A stretch of DNA of 64,000 nt from Saccopteryx bilineata (GCF_036850765.1 NC_089494.1:229542779-229606778); one strand, 5' to 3'; shown: positions 44,818-56,939, counted from the first letter of the stretch. The notes: generated by a model from the sequence alone, not told the origin. A program made the numbers and translations.

Positions 44818-45176
44818 TATTTAAAGTAACCACAGCACTATTCCTGCTTCCTCCTCAGGACTGCCTTTTATTCCTGAATCCTTCACTAATTCTTTGTTGT
44901 CATGGAAATGTGATATTTTCTACATGCCTCTGTTTATGTATCAGCAAAATGTGGGCAGATGGACGCGTGTCTGCACATAAAAACAGGTGTACCACTACCA
45001 TCACTACACACTACACACCACCACCATCAATAAAAACTACACACCACACACCACCACCACCATCACTACACACTACACACCACCACCACCACCATCAATT
45101 AAAAACTACACACCACACACCACCACCACCATCACTACACACTACACACCACCATCACCATCACTACACACTATAC

Positions 45177-45563
45177 CAGGGGTCTCAAACTCATGGCCCA
45201 CGGGCTGCATGTGGCCTGACGAACAATTTTGTGTGGCCCGCAGACTAATCCACGAAGTTCAAAATATTTTGGATAAAATTAAGTAAGCCTAGGGGCCTTC
45301 TTGTATTTTTCATTTCTCTAGCATCCTAGCTAGATATTAGTTTAGTTAACAGCAGTTGTGATGCGAACTACAGTTTTTGGTCGTTTTGTGACACTGAGTA
45401 AACTGCATGTACGATTGTGCTTATTGTACTGAATTTTTTTTGTTTTCAACTGCAGTGAGAAAAGTGTTGCGTAACAGTTGCCTTTTGTAGACCTAGTGCG
45501 GCCCGCCGAACGGCTGTGATCTTGTTCTGCGGCCCACATGCTGAGTTGAGTTTGAGACCCCTG
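45177..45563. mobile_element. Non-autonomous hAT element inside the satellite
   Basis: It starts CAGGGGTCTCAAACTCATGG and ends TTGAGTTTGAGACCCCTG. The flanking octamers cactatac (45169-45176) and cactacac (45564-45571) match at 7 of 8. 387 bp with no transposase ORF. Its ends differ from those of the 21680 and 41401 families. Confidence 0.9.
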
Positions 45564-45785
45564 CACTACACACTACACACCACCACCATCAATAAAAACT
45601 ACACACCACACACCACCATCACTACACACTACACACCGCCACCACTACACACTACACACCACCACCACCATCATTACACACTACACACCACCACCGCTAT
45701 CACTACACACTACACACTACACACCACCACCACCGCCGCCATCACTACACTCTACACACTACCACCATCAATAAAAACTACACAC

Positions 45786-46056
45786 GGCCTGACCTGTGGT
45801 GGCGCAGTGGATAAAGCGTCGACCTGGAAATGCTGAGGTCGCCGGTTCGAAACCCTGGGCTTGCCTGGTCAAGGCACATATGGGAGTTGATGCTTCCAGC
45901 TCCTCCCCCCTATCTCTCTCTCCTCTCTGTCTCTCTCTGTCTCTCTCTCTCTCCTCTCTAAAATGAATAAATAAATAAAGAATAAAAAAATGAATAAATA
46001 AAAAAAAAATAAAAAAGATAAAAAAACAAAAAAACAAAACTTTAAAAAAAAAAAAA
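45786..46056 (+). mobile_element. Short tRNA-derived SINE (third family) inside the satellite
   Basis: It starts GGCCTGACCTGTGGTGGCGC, with B box GGTTCGAAACC, GGAGTTGATGCTTCCAGCTC, a CT-rich tract and an A-rich tail. AAAAACTACACAC flanks both sides as target duplication. This complete copy identifies the fragment at 1-140. Confidence 0.88.
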
Positions 46057-47750
46057 AAAAACTACACACTACACACCACCACCACCATCACTACACACTA
46101 CATACCACCACCACATCATCACTACACATTACACACCACCACCACCACCACCATCACTACACTCTACACACTACACACCATCACCATCAATAAAAACTAC
46201 ACACCACACACCACCACACCATCACTACACACTACACACCACCACCACCATCAATAAAAACTACACACCACACACCACCACCACCATCACTACACACTAC
46301 ACACCACCATCAATAAAAACTACACACCACACACCACCACCACCATCACTACACACTACACACCACCACCACCGCCATCACTACACTCTACACACTACAT
46401 ACTATCACCATCAATAAAAACTATACACCACACACCACCACACCATCACTACACACTACACACCACCACCACCATCAATAAAAACTACACACCACACACC
46501 ACCACACCATCACTACACACTACACACCACCACCGCCATCAATAAAAACTACACACCACACACCACCACACCATCACTACACACTACACACCACCACCGC
46601 CATCACTACACACTACACATCACCACCACCACACCATCACTACATACTACACACCACCACTGCCATCACTACACTCTACACACTACACACCACACACTAC
46701 CACCACCATCACTACACACTACACATCATCACCACCATCACTACACACCACCACCACCATCACTATACAATACACACCATCACCACCATCACTACACACT
46801 ACATACCACCATGACCACCATCACTACACACTACACACCACCACCACCATCACTACACACTACATACCACCACCGCCATTACTACACACTACAAACCACA
46901 CACCACCACCACCACCATCACTACATACTATACACCACTACCACCATCACTACACATTACACACCACACATCATCACCACCATCACTACACACTACACAC
47001 TACACACCACCACCACCGCCATCACTACACACCACACACCACACACCACCACCACCACCATCACTACACACTACACACCACACACCACCACCACCACCAT
47101 CACTACACACTACACACCACACACCACCATCACTACACACTACACACCACACACCACCATCACTACACACTACACACCACCATCACTACACACTACACAC
47201 CACACACCACCATCACTACACACTACACACCACACACCACCATCACTACACACTACACACCACACACCACCACCACCACCATCACTACACACTACACACC
47301 ACACACCACCACCACCACCATCACTACACACTACACACTACACACCACCACCACCGCCATCACTACACACCACACACCACACACCACCACCACCACCATC
47401 ACTACACACTACACACCACACACCACCATCACTACACACTGCACACCACCACTACCGCCATCACTACATACTACACACCACCACTGCCATCACTACACAC
47501 TACACACCACTATTACTATACACCACACACTACACACTACACACCACACACCACCACCACCATCACTATACACCACACAGTACATACTATACACCACACA
47601 CCACCACCACCATCACTATACACCACACATCACCACCACCATCACTATACACCACACACTACATACTACACACCACACACCACCACCATCACTATATACC
47701 ACACACTACACACCACCACCACATACCACCACCACCACCATCACTATCAC

Positions 47751-48429
47751 CTAACGTGGGGAGGGCTCTGAGGTTTAAATTATGATGTTCAAACTTTTCT
47801 GATAGAAGGTGAACTCTGCCATTCAATTCTGCAAGGATGCTCTCCAGGCATTTTGCTGCCTTTTCTATTTCCTGTTTGGCTTTCAGTTTTCCTTGTCTGT
47901 TAATATCATCACCCTGATGAGAGAGAGAAAGGGGGTTACACTTGGACTGTGTCCACAAAATGCCAAAAAGCTATTGAGCCTGAATGTGTACAGAGCCAAC
48001 TTCTTCCAGAACTCACCAGCAATTTAGTGGTTTGCTGGCCTCACAACATGTGCTTTGTGATTGGCTATGAGCTCCAACAGAATAGTGGGAGGAGGATGAA
48101 ACTATTAACTGTCCTCACTTTTAAAGTTTGCAAGGTTAATTATTTGTGCCCGGGTTCTACACACTCCCTTGAAAAATGGGAAGGGAGAGGTGTTTTTCCA
48201 CTAGCTCTCTCCAACTTCTCCTTTCTGCCCACATCCTCACCACAGCTGCCCTCGCTCTTCCCTGGGCTTCCAGCTGCCTGCGGCTGACCAGCCTTCTTCC
48301 CTGATCCTCTCTCAGACCCACAAACCTGCTCTTGCTGCTTTGTTTCCCCTAGCTAGCTTGCTCCAGACCCAGGCAACTCGCCCTCAGGTTTAGTACAAGA
48401 GTTTATATGTTTTTAGAAAAAGTGTTTTG
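47751..48429. other. Unique sequence after the satellite
   Basis: Mixed composition, C/T-rich near 48220-48330. Nothing recognised. Confidence 0.55.
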
Positions 48430-48801
48430 TTTTCTTTTTTTGTATTTTTCTGAAGTTGGAAACGGGAGGCAGTCAGACAGACTCCGCATGCGCCCGACCG
48501 GGATCCACCCGGCATGCCCACCAGGGGGCGATGCTCTGCCCATCTTGGGGCGTCGCTCTGCCGCAATCAGAGCCATTCTAGCGCCTGAGGCAGAGGCCAC
48601 AGAGCCATCTTCAGCACCTGGGCCAACTTCGCTCCAATAGAGCCTTGACTGCGGGAGGGGAAGAGAGAGACAGAGAGGAAGGAGAGGGGGAGGGGTGGAG
48701 AAGCAGATGGGCGCCTCTCCTGTGTGCCCTGGCTGGGAATCGAACCCAGGACTCCTGCACGCCAGGCCGACGCTCTACCACTGAGCCAACCGGACAGGGC
48801 C
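48430..48801 (-). mobile_element. Rhin-1-type SINE, 'CATCTTGGGG' subfamily
   Basis: Same diagnostic block as the copy at 18086. It has an imperfect target duplication TAGAAAAAGT/TAGAAAAAAT and retains CACCAGGGGGCGATG. Confidence 0.88.
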
Positions 48802-49440
48802 TAGAAAAAATTTTATTAAGAACCTAAAGGGCAAGCTAGTATTGAGCTAGCATTCACCAGTACGATCCTATTGATTATAAAGGTATTGAGACATTGCCAA
48901 CGACAGAATTTTCTACATAAAAAAGCTTAAAACTCCCACCAAAAAGCTGTTAAAATAAACAAACGCAACATACAAAAATCAGTAGCATTTCTATAATTAA
49001 TAACAAACTATATGAAAAAGAAATTAAGATGACAATTCCATTTACACAGCATCAAAAATAATAAGACACTAAGGAATAAATTTCATGAAGGAGGTGAAAT
49101 AATCGGCACACTGAAAACCATAAAACACTGATGGGAGAAATGGAAGACGACACAAGTCATGGAGATACATCTTGCGTCGTGGATTGTAACACTGCATCTC
49201 GTTAAAATGTCCAGACTACCCAAAGTGACCCACAGATTCAATGCCATTCCTACCAAAATTCCAATGACATTTTTTACAGAAATACAAAAACAGTCTAAAA
49301 GTTATATAGAACCAAAACCCCAAATAACCAAATTGATCTTGAGCAAAGAGAACAAAGCTGAGGCATCACACTTCCTGTTTCAAAATACACTACAGAGCTG
49401 TAGAAACATAGCGGTGTGGTGCTGGCCTAAAAACAGATAT
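48802..49440 (+). mobile_element. L1 ORF2 fragment (degenerate)
   Basis: In-frame pieces match the region after the reverse transcriptase of L1 ORF2, for example HRFNAIPTKIPMTFFTEIQK and, earlier, frames reminiscent of YLGIN...K and KDDTS..WRY. Several frameshifts and stops break it, so it cannot encode an enzyme. It is an old 5'-truncated insertion. Confidence 0.75.
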
Positions 49441-49479
49441 TTGTTTCTAGCCCAAGCCTGGGCTCTCTTTTATTTTATT

Positions 49480-50110
49480 CTGTTTATTTTTATTTTTTTC
49501 AATTACAATTGGCATTAACATTCTGGATCCTATGGGGATTCTATTTTTAACCTTTTGAGGTGCCTCTATTTTTTTTTTTTTTTTGTATTTTTCCGAAGCT
49601 GGAAACAGGGAGAAACAGTCAGACAGACTCCCGCATGCGCCCGCCCGGGATCCACCCGGCACGCCCACCAGGGGCGATGCTCTGCCCACCAGGGGGCGAT
49701 GCTCTGCCCCTCCAGGGCGTAGCTCTGCCGCGACCAGAGCCACTCCAGCGCCTGGGGCAGAGGCCAAGGAGCCATCCCCAGCGCCCGGGCCATCTTTGCT
49801 CCAATGGAGCCTTGGCTGCAGGAGGGGAAGAGAGAGACAGAGAGGAAGGAGGGGGGGGGTGGAGAAGCAAATGGGCGCTTCTCCTATGTGCCCTGGCCGG
49901 GAATCGAACCCGGGTCCCCCGCATGCCAGGCCTACGCTCTACCGCTGAGCCAACCGGCCAGGGTCTTGAGGTGCCTCTATATTGTTTGCTGTAGCAGCTG
50001 CACCATTTTACATTCCCACTAACACTGCACAAAGGTTCCAGTATCTCCACATCCTCACCAACACTTGTTATTTTCTCTCTGGTTTTTAATAATGGCGTTT
50101 CTAATGGGTG
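49480..50110 (-). mobile_element. L1 3' UTR fragment, split by a SINE
   Basis: The flanks of the nested SINE read continuously in reverse as L1 3' end: 'gctgtagcagctgcaccatt', 'ttacattcccactaacactg', 'ccacatcctcaccaacactt'. It faces the L1 ORF2 fragment at 48802-49440, so the two are separate insertions or an inverted pair. Confidence 0.65.
49570..49965 (-). mobile_element. Rhin-1-type SINE (young)
   Basis: Perfect 15-bp target duplication TTGAGGTGCCTCTAT (49555-49569, 49966-49980). Head intact, with two tandem CACCAGGGG(G)CGATGCTCTG blocks. Confidence 0.94.
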
Positions 50111-50318
50111 TGATCATGTAGAATGTGAAAAGATAGATTTATTCCATCATTTGTTATTCTAAGGTTATGTCTTTTCATATTTTTTAAAGGTTAAAATCTT
50201 TCTTTCATCAAATGATGACACTCATAGATACTACTACTATTTTTAAAAAATACATTTTTACATGGAAAAATCAGAAGTTGACATCACTATGTCAGTTCCT
50301 GCAATTAAAAGAAAATGT

Positions 50319-50686
50319 TCAGCTTGACCAGGTGGTGGTGTGGTGGATGGAGCGTTGTTGGATTGGGATGCAGAGGACCCAGGTTGGAAACCCCGAGGTC
50401 ATCGGCTTGAGAGTGGGCTCACCAGCTGGAGCACGGGGTCACTGGCTTGAGCGTGGTATAATAGACATGACTCCGTGGTTGTTGGCTTGAGCCCAAGGTC
50501 ACTGGCTTAGACAAGGGGTCACTTGCTCTGCTGTAGCCCCCTGGTCAAGGCACATATGAGAAGCAACAGCTAAGGTGCTGCAACGAAGAATTGATGCTTC
50601 TTATCTCTCTCCCTTCCTGTCTGTCTGTCTGTCCCTATCTGGTCACTCTCTATGACTCTCTCTCTCTGTCTGTCAAAAAAAAAAAA
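50319..50686 (+). mobile_element. tRNA-derived SINE, second family
   Basis: It starts GCTTGACCAGGTGGTGGTGT, followed by tandem 'ggtcactggcttgagc'-type blocks, GGCACATATGAGAAGCAAC, CT-rich sequence and poly-A. AAAATGTTCA flanks both sides. Confidence 0.87.
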
Positions 50687-51423
50687 TGTTCAGGCCATGC
50701 AATCCAAGTCTAGAAACCTGTTGGGCAGGAAAGAACAGTAAATGCACTAATACCTGCTTTGGGATATGGTGGGGAGAAGATGTTTGATTTTACATGGCAG
50801 AATTTACAAGGGATTATATCACTGCATTGCTCAGGACAGCCAACCCAGGTAACAGAAATGATATAAAGCCTTATATTAGTGCCTGGATTTTTAACTAATA
50901 AGACGTAGAGAGACAAATTGGTGTGTGCTTTTAATGTCATTACCTTGAAAGCCACAAACATATTTTAATAATTTTTGAGTACATTCTTTTAAATGACTCC
51001 GTAGGCAGTAAATCGCATGCACCCAGAATGGATGTGATTTCTAGAAATAACTAACAGTGATTCCGAGCCACATCTGGTGAAGATGACTGGGATCACACAG
51101 GGAAATGCTAATGTCATCGAAGGAAGGCGCTATGGCTACAAAATAATAGAGCTGATATGTAAACCTTTCTGAAGGCAATCCCAAAGAAGAATTCCAGAAA
51201 TATTTTGAGCAATGGGAGCATCATTGATAAAAGTGTATAGGTGTCCAACATGACCGCTCTGAAGAAAAACCTTCAAGTTTAAATTCTGCTATAAGCATTT
51301 GGGTAAAACAAAAACATTGCTTTCCAAGGGCACTTCATTATGTTGGAACACCAAACACAAGCTGGTAACCCACAGGCCATACATATCTTGGGCCACACTT
51401 TGGTTTTCTCTGCCTTGCAGTCT
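50687..51423. other. Unique intergenic sequence
   Basis: No repeat, RNA or coding homology seen. Confidence 0.5.
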
Positions 51424-51586
51424 TTTATTTATTTATTTTTTAATTTTTATTTTTTTAGAGAGAGAAACACCAATTTATTTATGTACTCATGGGTTGATTC
51501 TTGTATGTGCTGTGACTGAGAATTGAACCCACAATCTTAGCAGATCAGGATGATACTGTAACCAACTGATCTATGCGGCCAGGGCA
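51424..51586 (-). mobile_element. Short old bat-type tRNA SINE
   Basis: A T/A-rich tail, then 'agagagagaaacaccaattt', 'cttgtatgtgctgtgactga', 'gaattgaacccacaatctta' and a degraded head ending CCAGGGC. The B box is still visible in reverse. Confidence 0.65.
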
Positions 51587-51699
51587 AATCTTTTTTTTTT
51601 TTTTTTAATACTCTGAATATTTACATTGGGAGATTTACATTTCTTTTTAAACCTTAATCTCTGACTAATCGTGAACCATCAGCAGAGTTGTGCTGTCAC

Positions 51700-51910
51700 T
51701 ATCTGTGTGCTGTGCTCAGAGACAGACTGCCTGAGTCTGAACCCCACCCAGCTCAGCCACTTCCTTGTTTGACCCTCAAGTTTCTAACCTCAGAGCCTTA
51801 GCACGCAAAGCTGGTTATTTTTCTCATTTGAAAACTAGGGATAATAATAGTACCTTCAGCATTGGGTTATTGTGAGCCTAAAGTGAGATCATCTATTTGT
51901 GTCAATAAAT
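51700..51910 (+). mobile_element. MIR-like remnant
   Basis: 'ctgagtctgaaccccaccca', 'tcatttgaaaactagggata', 'gttattgtgagcctaaagtg' in MIR order. Confidence 0.6.
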
Positions 51911-54254
51911 GTCAGCTGTAACATGTTGGGGAACACCGTCCCCTCTCTTCGGCAGGAGCCGAGCAGTGGCTGCCCTGATTAGAGGCAAACATATTCCAGG
52001 GGAACACAGTTCCCACCTGGGCCGCTTCTTCCACTCACAGGACCGGCCAAGCTCCTGTGGGCATCTGCAGTCTGCAAACCCTGTCTTAGAATGATAGACC
52101 TGGCCAAACCACCACATTTAACGATAGAGACAGAATTGCCTCCCACTCACAAAGTTAGTCAACAGTCTTGCCCCCCAGCCATCTGAATGTCCAGGGCCGT
52201 TTTTTAGTGCTCCTTGGCCTGCAGCAAACGCCCTCACCTAGCACTCTAGTGAGTTATAGCAGGGTCACAAAACCATTCACAAGGCACGCAGACTCATGGA
52301 GCAAATGGAATTTTTTCATCTTATAACTGATGTTCTCAGGAATAACTTAGACTTGCCAAAGCAAAATATGTATATCTCTTCCCATCTAAATTATCTTCTT
52401 TCTATTAAATGTTTTAGCCCGTTGAAAATTCATTGAACTCTCTATCAGGGCTGGTGTAAGCAGTCTCGCCAAAATGACTTCATGTCTCTGATTTTTGTCT
52501 CATCTTTGTTTCTTTCCTTGGGTTGGTGTCTGGGTCTTTGAGGCATTGGGGAGAAAGTGTCCTCAAATGAGGCTTTGCAGGCGGTGTTCCCAGACTGCCC
52601 AGGGGCTGCTCGTAACCATTCTCTGTCTGTCACTTGTCTTGGTTTTGTCAAGGTCTGGTAACCTGCCCTAACTGCCCCCTGACCCAGCCTCTCACAACCA
52701 AGGGGCCACCCTGCCCCATCTCCGTGATCCTCTTTGACAAGGTCCCCAGGCAAGTTAACCTCCACATGGGCCGCCCGAGCCTGGGTCCCTAGAGAGAGTT
52801 TGTGGTGAAATGTACAAGCCAGTGTCTGATTGGTAGAGGGATGGGACAGGGAGCAAGTCCAGGAAAGTCAGAGAGGAAAAAGGTAACTAAAGCAGGGGAC
52901 AAAGGACTGCAGATACAAAAGGACGCAAAGGGAACAGCTGGTTGCTCAGGCATGCGGACATCCCCGGAGAGGCTGCGTGGAATCCCAGGCTCAGAAGAGT
53001 CCGGAGGTAGGAGGCGGGGAGGAGGGAAGAGGAGGGAGAGTAAAGAACGTATCTGCTGGCTTCTTCCAGTCCCTGTCCCTCCCTGTTCACATTCCATGCA
53101 CACACACCCCACCAACTCGTCTGTACTCCTGGGTTGCTCCCTGTCCCTCCGGAGAACACCGAAGGAAGCTAAACCCCTGTCAAATGGTGCTGCATCTGAA
53201 CTTGAAAGTCCTGGGGTTCCGGCTTCAGCTGCTGTTATGGCCTCAGGGGCCACATTGCAGACCGAGGGTGAGGTCACTAGCACAGGCCGGGCGAGTGGCA
53301 TGCTTGGGCTGTGCCGCTGCAGGCTGAGCTGGCCAAGTTGTCACAGCTGCTGGCCCAGGTACATACAGTGAGTGAAGAGTGGCAGAGGACAGAAAGGGTC
53401 CGGCGTGGCTGGGAGCAACCCCGTGACTGGGCCCCGGAGCACGTGGCCAAAGGAATCTGCAGAGGCAGATAAATTAGGGCCAGCACACCTCTTTCTGGGT
53501 CATTGCAGGATTGCCTGGGTCTGAGCCACACCACAGTGGTACAAAGAGCAGCCCTGGAAAGCTAACTCCCAGCCCCCCATCTCCTAACTGGGCAACACCC
53601 CAGAGTCTGCTTGGCTCTGGTGGCCCCAAGTCAGTGCAGGAGGGGCGTCTCAGGTGATGTCCCTCCCAGGGTCCTGTGTGATGCTCTCAGCATTCTCCTG
53701 GTCACACCAAACCCATGTATACCCCACCCTTCCTGCTTTCTCTTGTCACCTCCTAAAGCCCTCAAGACCAGGAAGGTCAGGTCCCCAGTTCTCACTCCAC
53801 TCTTTCACACCCGCCCGCCCTGGCAGCAAGCCTGTGGGCAGAGAGGGGACCTTCCCCGTTCAGTCGGGAGCTCTCTGGGCTGGGTCTGCAGAGACTGGTC
53901 TTTGCTGTTGTCGGCAGAGGCGGCATGGGTCCCTGTGCTTTCCCGGGGGCTGTGCAGCAGTGCAAGACTCTCACCCCCTTTTTCTGGACACTTCTCAGGG
54001 CGGTCTGTAGGGGGCACACTGACGGGTGAGGTCACATCTTCAGACAAAGAGCAGGCTTGCTGTAAAGGAGGTGACGCCTCACGCCCAGCGTTCCTTGGGC
54101 ACCAAGTAACCTTCCTCACCCTACCCCTGCGCTCCCCTGAGCACCTGGGGAGGCCCAGTGAGGAACCTGCAAAGGGTGCAGATTGTGAGGCTCCATGGGG
54201 TTCTGTATCTTTATGTTGGTCAAACTCAGACATTAACAATTCACTAAAAATCTT
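51911..54254. other. Unclassified GC-richer intergenic block
   Basis: It starts near a possible LTR-like TGTTGGGGAACACCGTC (51924). It holds moderately long open frames on both strands (52445-52765 -, 52802-53371 +, 53611-54315 +) that match no protein I know and have no splice or start context. I find no firm repeat or gene call here. Confidence 0.4.
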
Positions 54255-54606
54255 TTTTTTTAAAATATTTATTTATTTATTTCAGAGACAGCGCAAGAAT
54301 CAGAGAGAGGAATAGATAGGGACAGACAGACAGGAACGGAGAGAGATGAGAAGCATCAATCATCAGTTTCTCGCTGCGACACCTTAGTTGTTCATTGATT
54401 GCTTTCTCATATGTGCCTTGACCGTGGGCCTTCAGCAGACTGAGTAGCCCCTTGCTGGAGTCAGCGACCTTGGATCCAAGCTGGTGAGCTTTTTGCTCAC
54501 ACCAGATGAGCCCGCGCTCAAGCTGGTGACCTCGGGGTCTCGAACCTGGGTCCTTCCACATCCCAGTCCCGACGCTCTATCCACTGCGCCACCGCCTGGT
54601 CAGGCG
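54255..54606 (-). mobile_element. tRNA-derived SINE, second family (young)
   Basis: Perfect 17-bp target duplication AATTCACTAAAAATCTT (54238-54254, 54607-54623). Reverse head CCTGACCAGGCGGTGGCGCA, B-box GGTTCGAGACC, and tandem 'tcaccagcttg'-type blocks. Confidence 0.93.
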
Positions 54607-56509
54607 AATTCACTAAAAATCTTAGTTGAACCCTCCGTATCAGCTTGTAGGACATCTGGAAGCACCTGCCCTGGCCAAGCAAGTGCTCGCGGCCCAGTCC
54701 TCCCTGGATGTTCCTGTTTCCTTGGACTTCGAGTTAGTCGGTTGCGTGTGATCTCTGCTTTCTGAGACGTTCAAGGAAAGTTGTGCATTTGCAGATATTC
54801 TGGCAGATTGTCACTTATTTCAATAAGGGGTAAAAAGATAAACTAAAGATAGTATTTCAGCAGTAAATAAGTTGGAGAACAACTGATCAAATAACCAGAG
54901 AAAAGTCTTGGCTGTTAAAAATATAAGGAGTAAACTGAGCTGGGAGTGATACTGCAGATGACTTGATTTTCATTAGAATCCTTTCTGAATTAGACACTTC
55001 TTAACCATGTCCTTGTATGACTTTGATAAAGAGTTTAAAGTTATGAAAGGCACACGCAACTCATTGATTCCTAGAAGTGAGCAATAAGCGAAGCATCCTC
55101 ATCATATGTTGCTGCTACAGTTTGGAGACACGTCAAAACAGCAGAATGCAAATCTGTCCCATGGAGAGACTTTGAATCAGCTCCTTTCCAGAAAAAAAAA
55201 AAAAAATCCAGAAATGATAAATTTGAGAAGTATCAGCTCACGGTTAAGTTGGCATTTCTATGACTCGTCTTTACCTCTCCGATGACTAAAAAAAAGTTTG
55301 AGTTGCTTGTGGCCCCAGGTTGGCAACTAAGAGTATCCTTACAATTAGTATCATATTTGTGTAATGAAATTGCATGAGAGGGGCCATGCAGAGCAGGTCC
55401 CTCATGTTGAGATCACTGCCTGCACAAGCTGAAACACCGCAGTGGTTACAACAATCCAACTTGGCTGCCGTCAAGCTTCATTCCAGTGAACAAGCATGCT
55501 GCCATCGGCTGACACCCAGCAGTTACTTGGGTTGGGATCACGGAGCTCCCAGACAGCCTGGCACCCCGGAATGACCTGAGCCGCGTCGGGGCTCTCCTTG
55601 TCTTCTCTTAAAGCGCTGTTCTTTCATCCAGCGTTTGCAAAATCAGTTACGGAAAAGAAATGAGTCACAAGGATCTGATGTGTCATATTTTTGCTACTAG
55701 TGAATTTCTTGGGCATTTTCCATTCAGTGGTTCAAGACTTAATTTGAAGAAGTAACTGGCTTTCACTTACTACAAGATGAAGTCGGGTCAAGCAGAAATG
55801 GAAACTTGGGAAGTGCAGCATGTTCTCAGTAGCTTGAAGGGGGGGGGAGTGCCGCTGGTTCCCACTTTGGCCCCGTTCTTATCAGAGAAACAAGTAATAA
55901 AGTTCTATCATTTCGTGTGTCATCAAATCAACAGATAATTAAAAACCAAGAAACTCTGAGCCCCCCAATACTGAAAAAAAGTTGTATATTACAATATGAT
56001 ATGCACTCTATACTACAGACTCTAAAGTCTTCCTTCTTCCTAATTAATTGGGTTGGAATCAGACAAGGTGCTGAGCGGAACAGGGCTTTGAGGAGAGAGA
56101 GCTCCTACTGCTTGCAGAAACGGGTAGTTCCTCACTGTCTCAGCCAAGCTCTTCCAAGGTCAGCAGCCTCCCTTATGCCAAGCCTCCCCCAGGACTAGGA
56201 AGAGTTTCCTGTTGCAAAGCTGCCCAAGCAAAGGCTTTCTGCACACAGAAGCATTTCCAACCACAGTCAGCGAAGCAAAAAATATTTTCTTTGGGTGGGA
56301 AGAACATTCTTCCCAAGCATCAAAATTGTACTTTCTGTACCAATAGTGAGCCATGTGTGCAAGAGCAGTTTGGAAAGCTGCTAATTAGCCGAGAGAAGCT
56401 GTGTGGATAGAAGTTAAAAATATGGGAAAATTTATGCCTGTTAACTCCCTGTGTGCGTATTAAAACTTGATTTTCTTCTGTCTGTGTGTGTGTGTGTATA
56501 TGTATGTAT
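54607..56509. other. Unique intergenic sequence
   Basis: AT-rich, with a 15-A run (about 55191-55205) and a 10-G run near 55840. Nothing else supported. Confidence 0.5.
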
Positions 56510-56742
56510 ATATTTTTTTTTCTTAAGTGAGCAGGGAGGAGGCAGACAGACTCCCGCATGCGCCCCTACTGGGATCCTGCCGGCAAGCCCTCTACTGGGC
56601 AATTCTCTGCCCATCTGGGGCTGCTGCTCCACTGCTCAGCAACCAAGCTATTTTAGCACCTAAGAAGAGGCCACGAAGCCATCCTCATCACCCAGGACCA
56701 ACTTGCTTCAATCGAGCCATAGCTGTGGGAAGGGGAGAGAGA

Positions 56743-56785
<43 letters not shown>

Positions 56786-56904
56786 GAGAGGGGGAGGGGT
56801 GGAGAAGCAGATGGTCGCTTCTCCTGTATGCCCTGACCAGGAATCAAACCCGGGACATCCACACCCGAGGCCAATGCTCTACCAGTGAGCCAACCAGCCA
56901 GGGC
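56510..56904 (-). mobile_element. Old Rhin-1-type SINE with (AG)n expansion
   Basis: Reverse orientation with head GCCCTGGCTGGTTGGCTCAC. The GAGA tract at 56739-56781 has expanded to a microsatellite. The body is diverged; a CTACTGGG block replaces CACCAGGG. A TG/TA repeat borders the tail at 56479-56512. Confidence 0.82.
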
Positions 56905-56939
56905 ATATATAGATTAGAAAAGGAAAAAAAAAAGATGAT

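Larger units (their letters stand above)
44994..47750. repeat. ACC/ACT-rich minisatellite array (~2.1 kb without inserts)
   Basis: A variable array is built from blocks CATCACTACACACTACACAC, (CAC)n and CATCAATAAAAACTACACAC. It occupies 44994-45176, 45564-45785 and about 46057-47750, interrupted by a hAT element and a SINE. The + strand has very little G; the - strand is G/T/A with GGTGGTGGTGGTG runs. Unit order changes along the array: AATAAA-containing units occur only before about 46550. The 324-residue Thr/His/Tyr/Pro open frame at 46811-47785 is a product of the repeat, not a gene. Confidence 0.95.

Noticed and set aside
44994..47750. CRISPR-like array
   Set aside because: Repeats are not separated by unique spacers, and the genome is mammalian.
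46811..47785. 324-residue Thr/His/Tyr/Pro open frame
   Set aside because: It is the translation of the satellite; G-poor repeats lack stop codons in several frames. No start context or conservation.
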